64,000 nt of DNA from Halobacillus fulvus (GCA_004078665.1 SCFO01000001.1:150377-214376), one strand, 5' to 3'. Shown: positions 32,401-39,852, numbered from the stretch's first letter. The notes: generated by a model not told the origin, from the sequence alone. Numbers and translations are program-made.

Positions 32401-33569
32401 GTGGGACGAATCTGCTCTCCGAAACATTCTTCGAGGATATGTCTGTATGGTTTCCTTGGGATGATCCTTCCACGAACGTTTCGTCTCAAACGGTAAATGA
32501 CGATAAGTACAAACATTTATTGTGTCAGGCTTCAAATACTACTACAGGCACTCCAGTTGGTTTCCGGCAAGTCACCGGAAGTGATTTTGTACTGCATGCC
32601 GGGAAAAAATACACGCTTAGTTTCTGGGTGCGTGGAGTCGGAATTTATGAATTAGATTACATGTATGTACTACGGAGCAACGGGGCAAGCAATGACTTAC
32701 TTCCAACAGTCGATTACCGAAATGGTGAACAAGCCATATTCGGCGGTTACACCTACTACCGAGTAGAATTAACCTTTACGCCAAATTATAACGATTCTGC
32801 TGCCCGCATTCTGATTGGCGGCCGCGCCGGAACCAACGGTAATAATTACATTTATTTAAACCGTTTGAAGTTAGAAGAAGGCGACAAAGCAACCCCCTGG
32901 AGCCCGGCACCAGAGGATACCTATAACAAAATTCGAGCTTGGCAATATGGGAATACAACGTTGATTGATGGAGGGAATATTTACGCTCAATCATTGTCTG
33001 CCATCACCGCAAACTTAGGGACTGTGACAGCCGGGAGCATTACGGCAGATACTAAGATTGAAGTCGAAACGGATTTGTATATCGGTCGTAAGCTTTACCT
33101 CGGATATGGTGGAACGGATGGGAACCAGATCGTGATTGCAGATGGTGCTCTGATTACAGGGTATAAGGATAGTTACGGAGGAGCTCCGGAACTTTCCCTG
33201 TCAGCTGGTCATGTAGACTTCGTAACATCAGATGTTTCCATTCAACCTGGACACTTATTAGCGGAAGGGTGGATTACGCCAAGTTTCCTAAATGGCTGGG
33301 TTGATAAGTATGTGACGCGATTCAAGAAGCTTCCAGATGGCACCGTTATATTGAGGGGGATGCCGAATGGCGGGGCAGAAGGGACCACGATGTTTGTGCT
33401 ACCTTCTGGATACAGACCCGCATACCGCACCCATTTTTATTGCGGAGGATATGGGGGAACGAGAATCCGTGTGGATGTTCATTCAAGTGGAGCTGTGACC
33501 TGTGAGTCTGATGGATCCTACAGCAGTTGGGTCAATTTAAACTATGTAAAATTTCAGGCAGGTGGATAA
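29445..33569 (+). CDS. Tail-associated protein with collagen-like fibre
   Basis: 1374 residues from ATG 29445 behind GAAGGAAGTG. Residues 1-370 match the prophage tail endopeptidase/Tal hub family (IHVRDRHSEANLDVLSNKK ... REIVSGKDLLDAEWSETTADVVTALYG). About 410-920 is an alternating fibre: seven Gly-x-y collagen-like runs separated by six copies of a 50-residue module (YTWIRYAD ... GKKYIGIAYNKT ... YTWSLIKG). Residues 950-1250 hold a long chaperoned or sugar-binding region, and the last 80 residues (LPDGTVILRGMPNGG ... ) look like a receptor-binding head. This is the probable host-recognition fibre. Confidence 0.87.
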   Translation: MARIHPQIHVRDRHSEANLDVLSNKKVNMFFNDLYERSLKDNAEIFRFSTMVHSRANKHLHKRNRIVIPTEDKRLREFIIRDIKQNRKERQVYSVASFINLKKAKPIMPGTYTGATLNTMMDVALEGTGWERGYTEFAGTREFVIKDVLTPYELLKKIASEFDRELDFYIEEDDGNEIKKRKVDAVEKKEEWRGREIVSGKDLLDAEWSETTADVVTALYGVGPEREDGTRIIVEVVDESARQVWGERGEHLWGVHFIDTDNLDMTEEEVIRYTRQELNKRIAAKVQYRVKAADLEYILGRSHEKIRIGDRVWIKATEYEPALFLEARVIKVENPITNSSQKIFTLGEFIEYEKREFNSIKRDLIKLMNTKSVYFTSATPPDNKAKVWIDISDSQNPTWKVWDYVEQSWIEGPGGPQGPEGEKGDQGEVGPEGPQGPQGPQGIPGPAGEDGVTTYTWIRYADDENGTGLSQYPSGKKYIGFAYNKTSPVESGSASDYTWSLIKGAQGEQGPTGLEGEKGDTGAQGPQGIQGPQGEDGQPTFTWIRYADTDAGAGMSNFPDGKKYIGIATNKSTQTEGTNPADYTWALYEGPKGDKGDQGETGPQGPEGIQGPPGQDGQTTYTWVKYADDASGSGMTDFPDGKDYIGLAYNKLSPTESDNPVDFAWSLIKGEKGDQGLQGPQGERGVQGPSGEDGSSLYTWIKYADSASGSGMSDSPSGKKYIGIVYNQTTPLESSNPSVYTWSLIQGPKGDTGSQGPQGIQGLPGEDGQPRYTWLKYADTPTSGMSDSPTNKEYIGLAYNKTTATESTNYADYTWSRIKGDQGPQGIQGPPGSDGEPRYTWVRYADDASGNGMSNYSNGKAYIGIAPNQTSPIEGSNPSVYTWSLYKGPKGDTGDQGPQGNKGDTGAQGPQGPQGPQGPNIVDSDTQIEADVIRTNHIRSGSIHTFHVATVGFDAEVIKTGLLDAERIKIGSGTSFDTGYNPKLVGGTNLLSETFFEDMSVWFPWDDPSTNVSSQTVNDDKYKHLLCQASNTTTGTPVGFRQVTGSDFVLHAGKKYTLSFWVRGVGIYELDYMYVLRSNGASNDLLPTVDYRNGEQAIFGGYTYYRVELTFTPNYNDSAARILIGGRAGTNGNNYIYLNRLKLEEGDKATPWSPAPEDTYNKIRAWQYGNTTLIDGGNIYAQSLSAITANLGTVTAGSITADTKIEVETDLYIGRKLYLGYGGTDGNQIVIADGALITGYKDSYGGAPELSLSAGHVDFVTSDVSIQPGHLLAEGWITPSFLNGWVDKYVTRFKKLPDGTVILRGMPNGGAEGTTMFVLPSGYRPAYRTHFYCGGYGGTRIRVDVHSSGAVTCESDGSYSSWVNLNYVKFQAGG
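30676..32205 (+). repeat. Tandem coding repeats: collagen-like plus 50-residue modules
   Basis: The unit, roughly 240-250 bases, encodes a GPxGPQG run followed by a YTW...YIG...YTW module and occurs six times with a final collagen-like run. Copies are diverged but share GGxCCxCAAGGx and TACACxTGG blocks. Such repeats can change copy number by recombination and so alter fibre length. Confidence 0.85.
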
Positions 33570-33570
33570 A

Positions 33571-34128
33571 GTGGAACGTTTATTTTCTATCGTGAATGAT
33601 CAAGGTTATGAAATAGATACGGCAATGTTGGAAACAGAATCGAAAGATGGGATGCTACAGGTTATTCCAGAAAACTACGTACCTCCTAATCAGAAACGTC
33701 TATTCAGACCAAAATGGAACTTCGACCTGGAGGACTGGGAGGAAGGAGAATCAGAAGAGGTCGTCCTGTCCCAATTACGGAAATCCAAATTCAGAGAGCT
33801 GAGTGCCGAGTGCACCAAGGCCATCTTAGGAAAGTTCACCTCTGAAGTTGATGGGAAGGTGTACGAGTTTTCCTTTGATACGGAAGCGCAGGCAAACTTT
33901 GATAGCGCGCTTTTGATTCTGACGCAGGGGATGGAACAGGAGGCTGAATGGACGGCCTACACTTTAAACGGGGAAGTCGCTCGTATCAAATTGGATAAAG
34001 CCAAGTTGATCGCGGTTGCCAAAGATGGGTATCGTCATAAAGATTCAAAGATCAAACGGCTGCGGAATGAATTGGAGCCTATGGTAATGAATGCGACGAA
34101 AGAAGAACTGGAACACATTCAATGGTAA
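33571..34128 (+). CDS. Phage tail-fibre-associated protein
   Basis: 185 residues from GTG 33571, five bases after AGGTGG. N-terminal half (LFSIVNDQGYEIDTAMLETESKDGMLQVIPENYVPPNQKRLFRPKWNFDLEDWEEGE) resembles baseplate/fibre linker proteins; the C-terminal part carries a DUF4376-like helix region (AECTKAILGKFTSEVDGKVYEFSFDTEAQANFDSALLIL). Such proteins sit just after the fibre and help fibre assembly. Function inferred from position. Confidence 0.65.
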   Translation: MERLFSIVNDQGYEIDTAMLETESKDGMLQVIPENYVPPNQKRLFRPKWNFDLEDWEEGESEEVVLSQLRKSKFRELSAECTKAILGKFTSEVDGKVYEFSFDTEAQANFDSALLILTQGMEQEAEWTAYTLNGEVARIKLDKAKLIAVAKDGYRHKDSKIKRLRNELEPMVMNATKEELEHIQW

Positions 34129-34142
34129 AGGAGGTGGACATA

Positions 34143-34307
34143 TTGACGGCAGTACCCAATCAATCGCAGGATAAAGTCAATGCGAATACAGTCATTGAAA
34201 TGTATCAGGGGGAAGTCAACAGACTAACATCTGATAACATCATCCTGAAAGCTCAGCTGAAAGAGGCACGGGAAGAAATGCAACAACTGAAGAAGAAAGA
34301 AAAGTAA
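34143..34307 (+). CDS. Small coiled-coil phage protein
   Basis: 54 residues from TTG 34143 behind AAAGGAGGTGG. Nearly all one charged helix (VNANTVIEMYQGEVNRLTSDNIILKAQLKEAREEMQQLKKKEK), so probably a coiled coil. Lies between fibre and lysis genes and ends at a double terminator. Function unknown. Confidence 0.65.
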   Translation: MTAVPNQSQDKVNANTVIEMYQGEVNRLTSDNIILKAQLKEAREEMQQLKKKEK

Positions 34308-34332
34308 TGCACCTAACGAGGTGCATTTTTTA
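34307..34332 (+). terminator. Rho-independent terminator
   Basis: ATGCACCT, loop AACG, AGGTGCAT, then TTTTTT. First of two back-to-back terminators at the end of the tail operon. Confidence 0.9.
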
Positions 34333-34337
34333 TGGAC

Positions 34338-34375
34338 AAAAAGAGGCCGACTCAATCGTGAGCCAGCCTCTTTTT
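34338..34375. terminator. Second, bidirectional terminator
   Basis: AAAAAGAGGC pairs with GCCTCTTTTT around an inner CTCA/TGAG stem. A-run and T-run on the two sides permit termination in both directions. The lysis genes after it probably have their own promoter. Confidence 0.85.
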
Positions 34376-34439
34376 ATCTTCCATAACTAAGGGGTCATTA
34401 ACCCTTTCGAAAAACACGATAGATTCTAGGGGGTCAAGT

Positions 34440-34787
34440 ATGCCACAGATTGATAAGGAAAAGGAAGTGGAGGACATGGAGAAGTTCATGACGATTCTCA
34501 TGGATGTAAAAGTGTCGCTTGCCGAACAAAATCAAAAGCTGGATAACGTTCTGGATGTAAAGAAGAAAGTGGAAGAGACCAGTAAGATTGCTGCAGAAGC
34601 TGATCGCGTATCTCAACAGAATGTCAAAGACATCAAGAAATTCGAAGAAGAAATGAGGGACAAGGCAGATAAGGATGAAGTCGAACGAATCATCAAGGAA
34701 AAGGACAACTGGCAGCGCAACTTGCCTGCATGGGTGGCAGCACTCATCGCTTTGCTTGCGTGGGTTGTGCCTATCTTAACTCAATAA
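34440..34787 (+). CDS. XhlA-like hemolysin/holin-associated protein
   Basis: 115 residues from ATG 34440 behind AGGGGG. A long coiled coil (residues 10-90) and one C-terminal membrane helix (LPAWVAALIALLAWVVPIL). This matches XhlA of PBSX, which works with the holin XhlB to lyse cells. First gene of the lysis cassette. Confidence 0.82.
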   Translation: MPQIDKEKEVEDMEKFMTILMDVKVSLAEQNQKLDNVLDVKKKVEETSKIAAEADRVSQQNVKDIKKFEEEMRDKADKDEVERIIKEKDNWQRNLPAWVAALIALLAWVVPILTQ

Positions 34788-34799
34788 GGAGGAGATCGA

Positions 34800-34991
34800 A
34801 TGAAATGGAAAAATAAAGGGCTTTGGGTAGCACTAGGTGCGTTGGCTGTCATGCTTGGAAATGATATTTGGAGTATAGCTCCAGCCGTAACGGAGCCTTA
34901 TGTGGACCTCGGACTTACGATTTTGAGCGCTGCAGGTGTAATTAGCAATCCGTCCCATGGCAAGGGCTTTAAAGATAAGGAGGAAAAATAA
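34800..34991 (+). CDS. Phage holin
   Basis: 63 residues from ATG 34800 behind AAGGAGGAGA. Hydrophobic segments at about 8-21 and 33-48 with charged ends (MKWKNK; KGFKDKEEK), the size and topology of small class II holins. Gene lies between the XhlA-like protein and endolysin, which fixes the role: timed membrane permeabilisation to release the endolysin. The stop overlaps the endolysin start. Confidence 0.8.
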   Translation: MKWKNKGLWVALGALAVMLGNDIWSIAPAVTEPYVDLGLTILSAAGVISNPSHGKGFKDKEEK

Positions 34992-35866
34992 TGTCTAGGG
35001 TAAAACTACAAACATTAATTGATCGATCATTCCGGAACATGGGAGCTGTTCACGAAGGTGTAAAAGACAAGGTGCATCTACTGTTGATCAAATGTTACGA
35101 AGACGGCATCAATGTTCAAATCAGCTCTGGTTATCGTTCCAATTCCGACCAACAGCGACTATACAATCAAGGCCGAACTGTCTCTGGTAATGTCGTAACC
35201 AACGCTAAAGCCGGTCAATCTGTTCATAACTATGGATTAGCTGTTGATTACTTCCTCACAACATGGGATGGATCCAAGGCGACTTGGACAGTCAACGATG
35301 ATTGGCGAAAGGTTGCGGAGCTTGGTAAAGCACTTGGATTCGAGTGGGGGGGCGATTGGCGGAGCTTCAAGGACTACCCGCATTTGCAACTTACGGGAGG
35401 ACTAACTTGGCGCGACCTAAAAGCTGGCCGGTGTCCATTCGGTGTTCTGTTGAATAAAGGAGTCACACGCAGAGGACACTCCGGATATAAGACGTACCAG
35501 CTGCAGCTGGCTCTTAAAGATGCAGGTTATGAGTTGGAAGATGACGGGTTTTTTGGTCCGACGACTGAAAAGATTATTCGAAAGTTCCAAGAAGATGCTG
35601 GCTTAAAAATAGACGGGCTGTATGGTCCTAATTCACAAGAAGCACTAAATAATTATACCATGGTTCACCAACTTACTCAGGAGGAGATTAATGTAAAAGA
35701 GACGGGTTTTAAAGACGTTAATCCCAAAGAGTATTATGCTGATTCGGTTAGAAAGGTTAAGGAAGCAGGCATAATGAAGGGAAACGGAAAAGGGAACTTT
35801 GAGCCAGAGGACAATATAACTAGGGCTGACGTGGCTATAGTAATTTCAAGGGCTTTAAAGTTATAA
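34991..35866 (+). CDS. Endolysin: M15 peptidase, PG-binding and partial SLH domain
   Basis: 291 residues from ATG 34991 behind AAGGAGG. Residues 1-140 form an M15 (VanY/L-Ala-D-Glu peptidase-like) domain with zinc ligands His79 and Asp86 (SVHNYGLAVD) and His131 (YPHLQL). Residues 155-220 are a peptidoglycan-binding helix bundle (YQLQLALKDAGYELEDDGFFGPTTEKIIRKFQ). Residues 237-291 resemble one S-layer homology repeat (FKDVNPKEYYADSVRKVKEAGIMKGNGKGNFEPEDNITRADVAIVISRAL). It cuts stem peptides at lysis; the SLH repeat probably anchors it to secondary wall polymer. Confidence 0.9.
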   Translation: MSRVKLQTLIDRSFRNMGAVHEGVKDKVHLLLIKCYEDGINVQISSGYRSNSDQQRLYNQGRTVSGNVVTNAKAGQSVHNYGLAVDYFLTTWDGSKATWTVNDDWRKVAELGKALGFEWGGDWRSFKDYPHLQLTGGLTWRDLKAGRCPFGVLLNKGVTRRGHSGYKTYQLQLALKDAGYELEDDGFFGPTTEKIIRKFQEDAGLKIDGLYGPNSQEALNNYTMVHQLTQEEINVKETGFKDVNPKEYYADSVRKVKEAGIMKGNGKGNFEPEDNITRADVAIVISRALKL

Positions 35867-35883
35867 TTTGATATTAAGTGTAT

Positions 35884-35923
35884 AAGCAAAGAGCTCAATT
35901 GATTTTGCATGAGCTCTTTGCTT
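35884..35923. terminator. Bidirectional terminator between endolysin and leftward cargo
   Basis: AAGCAAAGAGCTC and GAGCTCTTTGCTT form a perfect 13-bp stem with a 14-base loop. It separates convergent transcripts. Confidence 0.82.
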
Positions 35924-35943
35924 TGTATCATTATTTAAGGATT

Positions 35944-37875
35944 CTAGCTCGAGTTCCTTTGTGTTTTGTTATACTCCATTATAAATTTACCATAGATACT
36001 TTTATTGACAGATAATAGTCCGTACTTATTTTTAGCATTCTGGATTTTATTAATATAGTGATTGATTTTACTTTGGTTGATATTTTGTGAAATAAACCAA
36101 AGTAAAATGTATTTTTGCTTCCGATACAAGGTATGTGTACAAACCATTATAAGGAGTTTATCCAAGCAATAATTCTCGGATTGCTTACTAATTGAGTAAT
36201 GAAAATAGCTATGATCAATAGTCGCCTTACCAACTTTAAGGCGTTCATCATAAAAATGAGAGATCGAGGATTCAATGCTTGATGTATTAAAATTACTTAT
36301 AATTATTTTTATGATAAAACCAGTACAACCATATGCTCCAATTTCAATGCTTTTTAAAAGTGATACAAAATATATGTCAAGTAAACTCTTTTTAAGATCA
36401 GGATCAAATTCAATAAGATGTTGTTTATCTATATGATCCTCCATAACTTTTGTGGTTATACCTTTATTATCAAACATGTTTAATATTTCTTCGTTTTGGT
36501 CATCGTTTTTTTCTGAATTAATTTGCTCAAGGTTTATTTTGCTTTCGCTTTCCTCGATATCATTTTCCTCATCATGTTTCCCGTAAACATGTTCTTTTAG
36601 TTCCAATAATAAGTTTGACGACTCTGTTAAATAGTAGAGGTTTTTAGATTCTAAAGACCAAACCAGCAAAGACTCCATGAAAACCATTAGTTTCTCGTAG
36701 TATTTTTTTAACAAACTTGGTTTCTTTTTACCTTTATAAAGCTTGAGAAGAGTTAAAGGTATTTTTGCATCAGATACTTTATCTAATAAGTATGAGTATT
36801 CCACTGTATCTTCATCGCAAAGTTCTGTAATTAATTCAAAAGTTAATGAAAAGTAACTATCTAGTATTTTATTGTATAGTTCTTCTAACTCTTCACTTTC
36901 ATACTCCCCTATCTCTTTTTTCTCAAAAATTTCAAGAGGGGATATGAAAAAGTAACTGTTGATTAATTCATTTTGTATTGATGTAAGTTTGTGTTTAGTC
37001 GCATTTCTTATGACTAACCTGAAATTTAATAGGATGTTTGTGTAATTTTCAATAATGTCCTTTGTATTCGTTCCATCTAATTTAGATACATACTCCCCTT
37101 TAAGTATGTATACATCTTTTCTTTTGAGGTAACTCTCTAAATCCTTTGGATAATCAGAATTTATAAATATAGATAGATACCTTTTATTTAAATCTCTAAT
37201 TCGCACGTGGTGACTGCTTAACCCAGAATAATGACCTTTATTAATAAGACTATTATAAGAATGAAAAGCTACTTCATTGTGCGACTCAAAAATTTTGATG
37301 GCTTCGTTAAGCTGACTATTGGAAAAAAACTTGTTGTTGTAGTTCTTTTCTAAAAATTGTATAGCTTTTTCTGCTACGTTTAACGCACCATTTATGGTGT
37401 TCGTCAAATCCATGCTTAATATTAATTTTCTTATGTAAAGAATTGCAAGATACACAGTTATTAAGCTATGCGTGATAATTGCTATAAAAGGTAAAAGTAA
37501 TGTTTTGTCAACATCTGAATTAACCAACAATATAATAGAAAAGAAAATAGTTAAAAGTGCAGCAGTGTTAAGTAAAGAAAAATAGAGATGTATGTTTGAA
37601 GTTTTAATTCGTGCATATGCATTTTCTTTATTCTCTTTATAAGCAAAGGTGAATATAGCAACAGAGGCTGGAATTATTACAATCATTGATCTGATTATAT
37701 ATACTAGTATGCTCTCATTGTATTGTGCTGTTTCGTTGTTTGGAATCCATAGTAAAAAAGAAACCATTAGGAAAAGAAAACAATAAATCAGAACCCCCTT
37801 TTTTATAGAGGATCCTGATTTGAAAACTGTTAGTGTGAAGTACCGAAGGTACTCTTTTAATATTTTCATAAACAT
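35944..37875 (-). CDS. 643-residue membrane protein coupled to Panacea antitoxin-like gene
   Basis: Four membrane helices at about 27-45, 56-79, 97-119 and 126-149 precede a soluble, mostly helical region of nearly 500 residues with an acidic linker around 420-460. I recognise no catalytic motif. It is very AT-rich. The start (ATG 37875, or ATG two codons on) lies one base after the stop of the Panacea-domain gene, so the pair is translationally coupled. Panacea proteins are known as interchangeable antitoxins with many toxin partners; this protein is therefore a candidate membrane-acting toxin or defence effector. Alternatively it is simple lysogenic-conversion cargo. Confidence 0.7.
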   Translation of the reverse strand: MFMKILKEYLRYFTLTVFKSGSSIKKGVLIYCFLFLMVSFLLWIPNNETAQYNESILVYIIRSMIVIIPASVAIFTFAYKENKENAYARIKTSNIHLYFSLLNTAALLTIFFSIILLVNSDVDKTLLLPFIAIITHSLITVYLAILYIRKLILSMDLTNTINGALNVAEKAIQFLEKNYNNKFFSNSQLNEAIKIFESHNEVAFHSYNSLINKGHYSGLSSHHVRIRDLNKRYLSIFINSDYPKDLESYLKRKDVYILKGEYVSKLDGTNTKDIIENYTNILLNFRLVIRNATKHKLTSIQNELINSYFFISPLEIFEKKEIGEYESEELEELYNKILDSYFSLTFELITELCDEDTVEYSYLLDKVSDAKIPLTLLKLYKGKKKPSLLKKYYEKLMVFMESLLVWSLESKNLYYLTESSNLLLELKEHVYGKHDEENDIEESESKINLEQINSEKNDDQNEEILNMFDNKGITTKVMEDHIDKQHLIEFDPDLKKSLLDIYFVSLLKSIEIGAYGCTGFIIKIIISNFNTSSIESSISHFYDERLKVGKATIDHSYFHYSISKQSENYCLDKLLIMVCTHTLYRKQKYILLWFISQNINQSKINHYINKIQNAKNKYGLLSVNKSIYGKFIMEYNKTQRNSS

Positions 37876-37876
37876 A

Positions 37877-38317
37877 TCACGTCCGAGAAGTTAGTAAATC
37901 TTCATCGATAATTTTTTGATTATTGAACCAAGATTCTCGCCATGGTTTTTCGTTGTGTGATGCCTCCACTAATTCCCAAGCAGACTTATTTTTATAGTTA
38001 TTCCAAGTTTCTAAAATAACCTCAGCTTCTTCACGGGAAATGTTTTTTATCAAGTGCTGAACATCGTCAGGATTAAACTCATGCTTTATAGGTCTTGAAC
38101 CATGGGATTTAAAGTGTTCATAAACCGATCTAACTACAGGACCAAATTGCCATGCTTCTAAGGAATCTTCAAAAAGAGCTGAATTTTTTCTTTGAAAATT
38201 AGTCAGTTGAGCATAGTACAGCAACTTTTGAAGTTTCAAGTTTGACAAATCACTAATCTGATCATCTCTCTGTGCGAGGTACAAAAGGAATCGTGCCACA
38301 TTAAGTGCATTAGCCAT
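37877..38317 (-). CDS. Panacea-domain (SocA/GepA, DUF4065) antitoxin-like protein
   Basis: 146 residues read leftward from ATG 38317 behind GGAGGGAGGAAT. The domain is clear: NVARFLLYLAQRDDQISDLSNLKLQKLLYYAQLTNFQRKNSALFEDSLEAWQFGPVVRSVYEHFKSHGS, with the YYAQ, AWQFGPVV and later WELVEASHNEKPWRE signatures. Proteins with this domain neutralise diverse toxins or deliver them to proteases. The protein lacks an added helix-turn-helix. A promoter with -35 TTAACA and -10 TATACT lies about 60-80 bases upstream. Confidence 0.88.
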   Translation of the reverse strand: MANALNVARFLLYLAQRDDQISDLSNLKLQKLLYYAQLTNFQRKNSALFEDSLEAWQFGPVVRSVYEHFKSHGSRPIKHEFNPDDVQHLIKNISREEAEVILETWNNYKNKSAWELVEASHNEKPWRESWFNNQKIIDEDLLTSRT

Positions 38318-38372
38318 AAATTATTCCTCCCTCCTACTTATCCATACCCTAATTGTAATAGCTTTATTACAC

Positions 38373-38433
38373 AGTATATGAATAAAAAAAAGCTTTGTTA
38401 ATCATATTGTATCATATCATATTGTATTGTATC
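38373..38433 (-). promoter_or_regulatory. Promoter and direct repeats for Panacea unit
   Basis: Leftward -10 (AGTATA on the plus strand, 38373-38378) and -35 (TGTTAA, 38396-38401) are 17 bp apart. Just upstream are two copies of ATCATATTGTAT at 38401-38412 and 38416-38427, plus a third partial copy, with 15-bp period. They could be an operator. Confidence 0.65.
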
Positions 38434-38522
38434 TAAAATTCGACAACGCGTCTGAAATTATTCAAACACATTTACATAAACATACAAATGGTATATTCTA
38501 GTAAATGAGGAGGTGATAAAAA

Positions 38523-38810
38523 ATGGAAAAAAGGGACTTTAATCCTGTAGAAGATAGTTACTCATCATTGCCCGCTAATGTAATTGGTTTAAGTATTTAC
38601 TGTACGATCGATATGGATTTTGACAGACTCATCGTTTTTGAATACCTACCTTTAAATCTCTTCCAAGCAACTCTCCAATCCGAAATATCCTCATTTGAAG
38701 CTGACGAAAGAGAATTCCTTTACGGTTTAGAGGCTGCAATCTCAGCAGGCTTCTTTGACACGGATGATCAACTGGTTATTGATGCTGTTGAAGAATATTT
38801 TGATCTTTAG
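38523..38810 (+). CDS. Small acidic protein at prophage right end, unknown
   Basis: 95 residues from ATG 38523 behind GAGGAGGTGATAAAA. Contains LSIYCTIDMDFDRLIVFEYLPLNLFQATLQSEISSFEADEREFLYGLEAAISAGFFDTDDQLVIDAVEEYF; strongly acidic, which would suit an inhibitor or DNA mimic but is not proof of either. It faces away from the Panacea gene and is the last gene before the attachment site. No family recognised. Confidence 0.6.
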   Translation: MEKRDFNPVEDSYSSLPANVIGLSIYCTIDMDFDRLIVFEYLPLNLFQATLQSEISSFEADEREFLYGLEAAISAGFFDTDDQLVIDAVEEYFDL

Positions 38811-39047
38811 AGGAGAAAAGCAATATCTCGGTAAGTTTAAATGCGTTTCCTACTTTGCAGGGTGGCGTTCGTGAGAAGTGTATATGGTGTATGTATATAA
38901 TAGAAGAAACTTAACCGGGTTCTGGGGCAGAAATGGGGCAGAATTTCATTATTATTGCCCCAATTGCATCAGAAAGCATAACACTGAATACTAAGAAAAG
39001 TTAATGTAATAGGCTTTAATCAAATGCTTTAGTATTATTTCATGCTC
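38811..39047. other. Gene-free attachment-site flank with repeated integrase-type sites
   Basis: This stretch has no convincing gene. It holds TGGGGCA at 38923-38929 and again at 38934-38940, and the inverted copy TGCCCCA at 38956-38962. Repeats of this kind near att sites are typical arm-type binding sites of tyrosine integrases. Confidence 0.65.
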
Positions 39048-39101
39048 CATCCAACAGCCTTCTAAGCTGTGGGTCGGGAGTTCGAATCTCTCCTGGGACG
39101 C
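39048..39101 (+). other. attR: 3' fragment of tRNA-Arg(TCT)
   Basis: The anticodon arm ACAGC-CTTCTAA-GCTGT (anticodon TCT), variable loop, T-arm with GTTCGAATC, and acceptor 3' strand CTGGGAC plus G are present, but the 5' acceptor strand and D-arm are missing: the bases upstream (TTAGTATTATTTCATGCTC) are unrelated to tRNA. This is the remnant copy left when a phage integrates into the 3' half of a tRNA gene. The intact gene should lie left of the window. Confidence 0.88.
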
Positions 39102-39105
39102 TAAC

Positions 39106-39138
39106 AAAAAGCTGAAACCAATTTGGTTTCAGCTTTTT
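39106..39138. terminator. Terminator after tRNA fragment
   Basis: AAAAAGCTGAAACCA, loop ATT, TGGTTTCAGCTTTTT: perfect 15-bp stem. Original terminator of the tRNA gene; symmetrical, so it also serves the leftward gene that ends at 39148. Confidence 0.92.
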
Positions 39139-39147
39139 CTATGTTCC

Positions 39148-39852
39148 TTATTCAACATCAGATGGGGATTGTAAGTTATCTTTGAAGAAATCCATAAATA
39201 AAGTTCCATTACTATTCACGACGGCATAATACACATCGCTTATTTTCACGTTCCGCTTTTCGCACTCCTGTTGAATCCACCACGAATTGAACTCCTGATT
39301 CAAGTTTTTATCCACTAATTTTCCGTCCATGATGAGTTCGCGTGGCAAGCTTGACGGGTCATACGGTATGTTTAAATCCTTCTTAGTCACAGTCAGGTTA
39401 ATATTTTTCTTTTGGATGGACAGTTGACCGCTCACTTCCAGCAATACATACTCCAGTTCCCCTAAGTCAAAAACTCCAGCCTCTCTAAGTCGTTGATCTA
39501 AATCGTCTAAGGATAGTTTGATTTTTTTCATATTTCCCTCAAGTATTTTTCCGTTTTCAACAAGGACGGTAGGTGTGCCTGAAAACCATTTTCGAATCGA
39601 TCTGCTTCGGGAAGACAACGTTAAAAAAATATAAAAGGCCGCAAAAATAGTAAGAAAGGAAGCGAGGATCTCAACGAAAGGAATCGCGGTATCGAATGCC
39701 ATGTTGGCGATTATGGAGCCAATTGTAATCGATAGTGCAAAACTGTAGTGCGTTTTGTGTGCATTGATATGCTTCCCGACTAATAGCGTGATGATGATCA
39801 ACAATCCGAAACTTGCTAATGTACGGAAAATAGATATAAAAATGCCGTCCAT
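39148..39852 (-). CDS. DUF421 (YetF-type) membrane protein
   Basis: 234 residues. Three membrane helices at about 6-25, 34-55 and 60-80, then the conserved cytoplasmic DUF421 domain (RKWFSGTPTVLVENGKILEGNMKKIKLSLDDLDQRLREAGVFDLGELEYVLLEVSGQLSI). This family is common in Bacillus spore-formers, and several members are expressed in sporulation or linked to germination; the exact function is not known. First chromosomal gene after the prophage. Confidence 0.88.
   Translation of the reverse strand: MDGIFISIFRTLASFGLLIIITLLVGKHINAHKTHYSFALSITIGSIIANMAFDTAIPFVEILASFLTIFAAFYIFLTLSSRSRSIRKWFSGTPTVLVENGKILEGNMKKIKLSLDDLDQRLREAGVFDLGELEYVLLEVSGQLSIQKKNINLTVTKKDLNIPYDPSSLPRELIMDGKLVDKNLNQEFNSWWIQQECEKRNVKISDVYYAVVNSNGTLFMDFFKDNLQSPSDVE

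Larger units (their letters stand above)
1..39101. mobile_element. Siphovirus-type prophage (left end outside window)
   Basis: The region runs as a complete temperate-phage program: leftward lysogeny genes, divergent operator region, early recombination and replication genes, late activator, packaging, head, tail, lysis, and cargo. Order and families (YqaI, YqaJ, RecT, DnaD, RusA, XtrA-like, Xpf-like, then TerS/TerL) parallel the B. subtilis skin and PBSX elements. There is no contractile sheath gene; Dit and a tape measure follow a tail-tube gene, so the tail is long and non-contractile. The right border is a tRNA-Arg(TCT) 3' fragment. No integrase lies in the window, so it should sit to the left beside the intact tRNA. 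Structural genes look intact, so the element may be functional. Confidence 0.95.
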
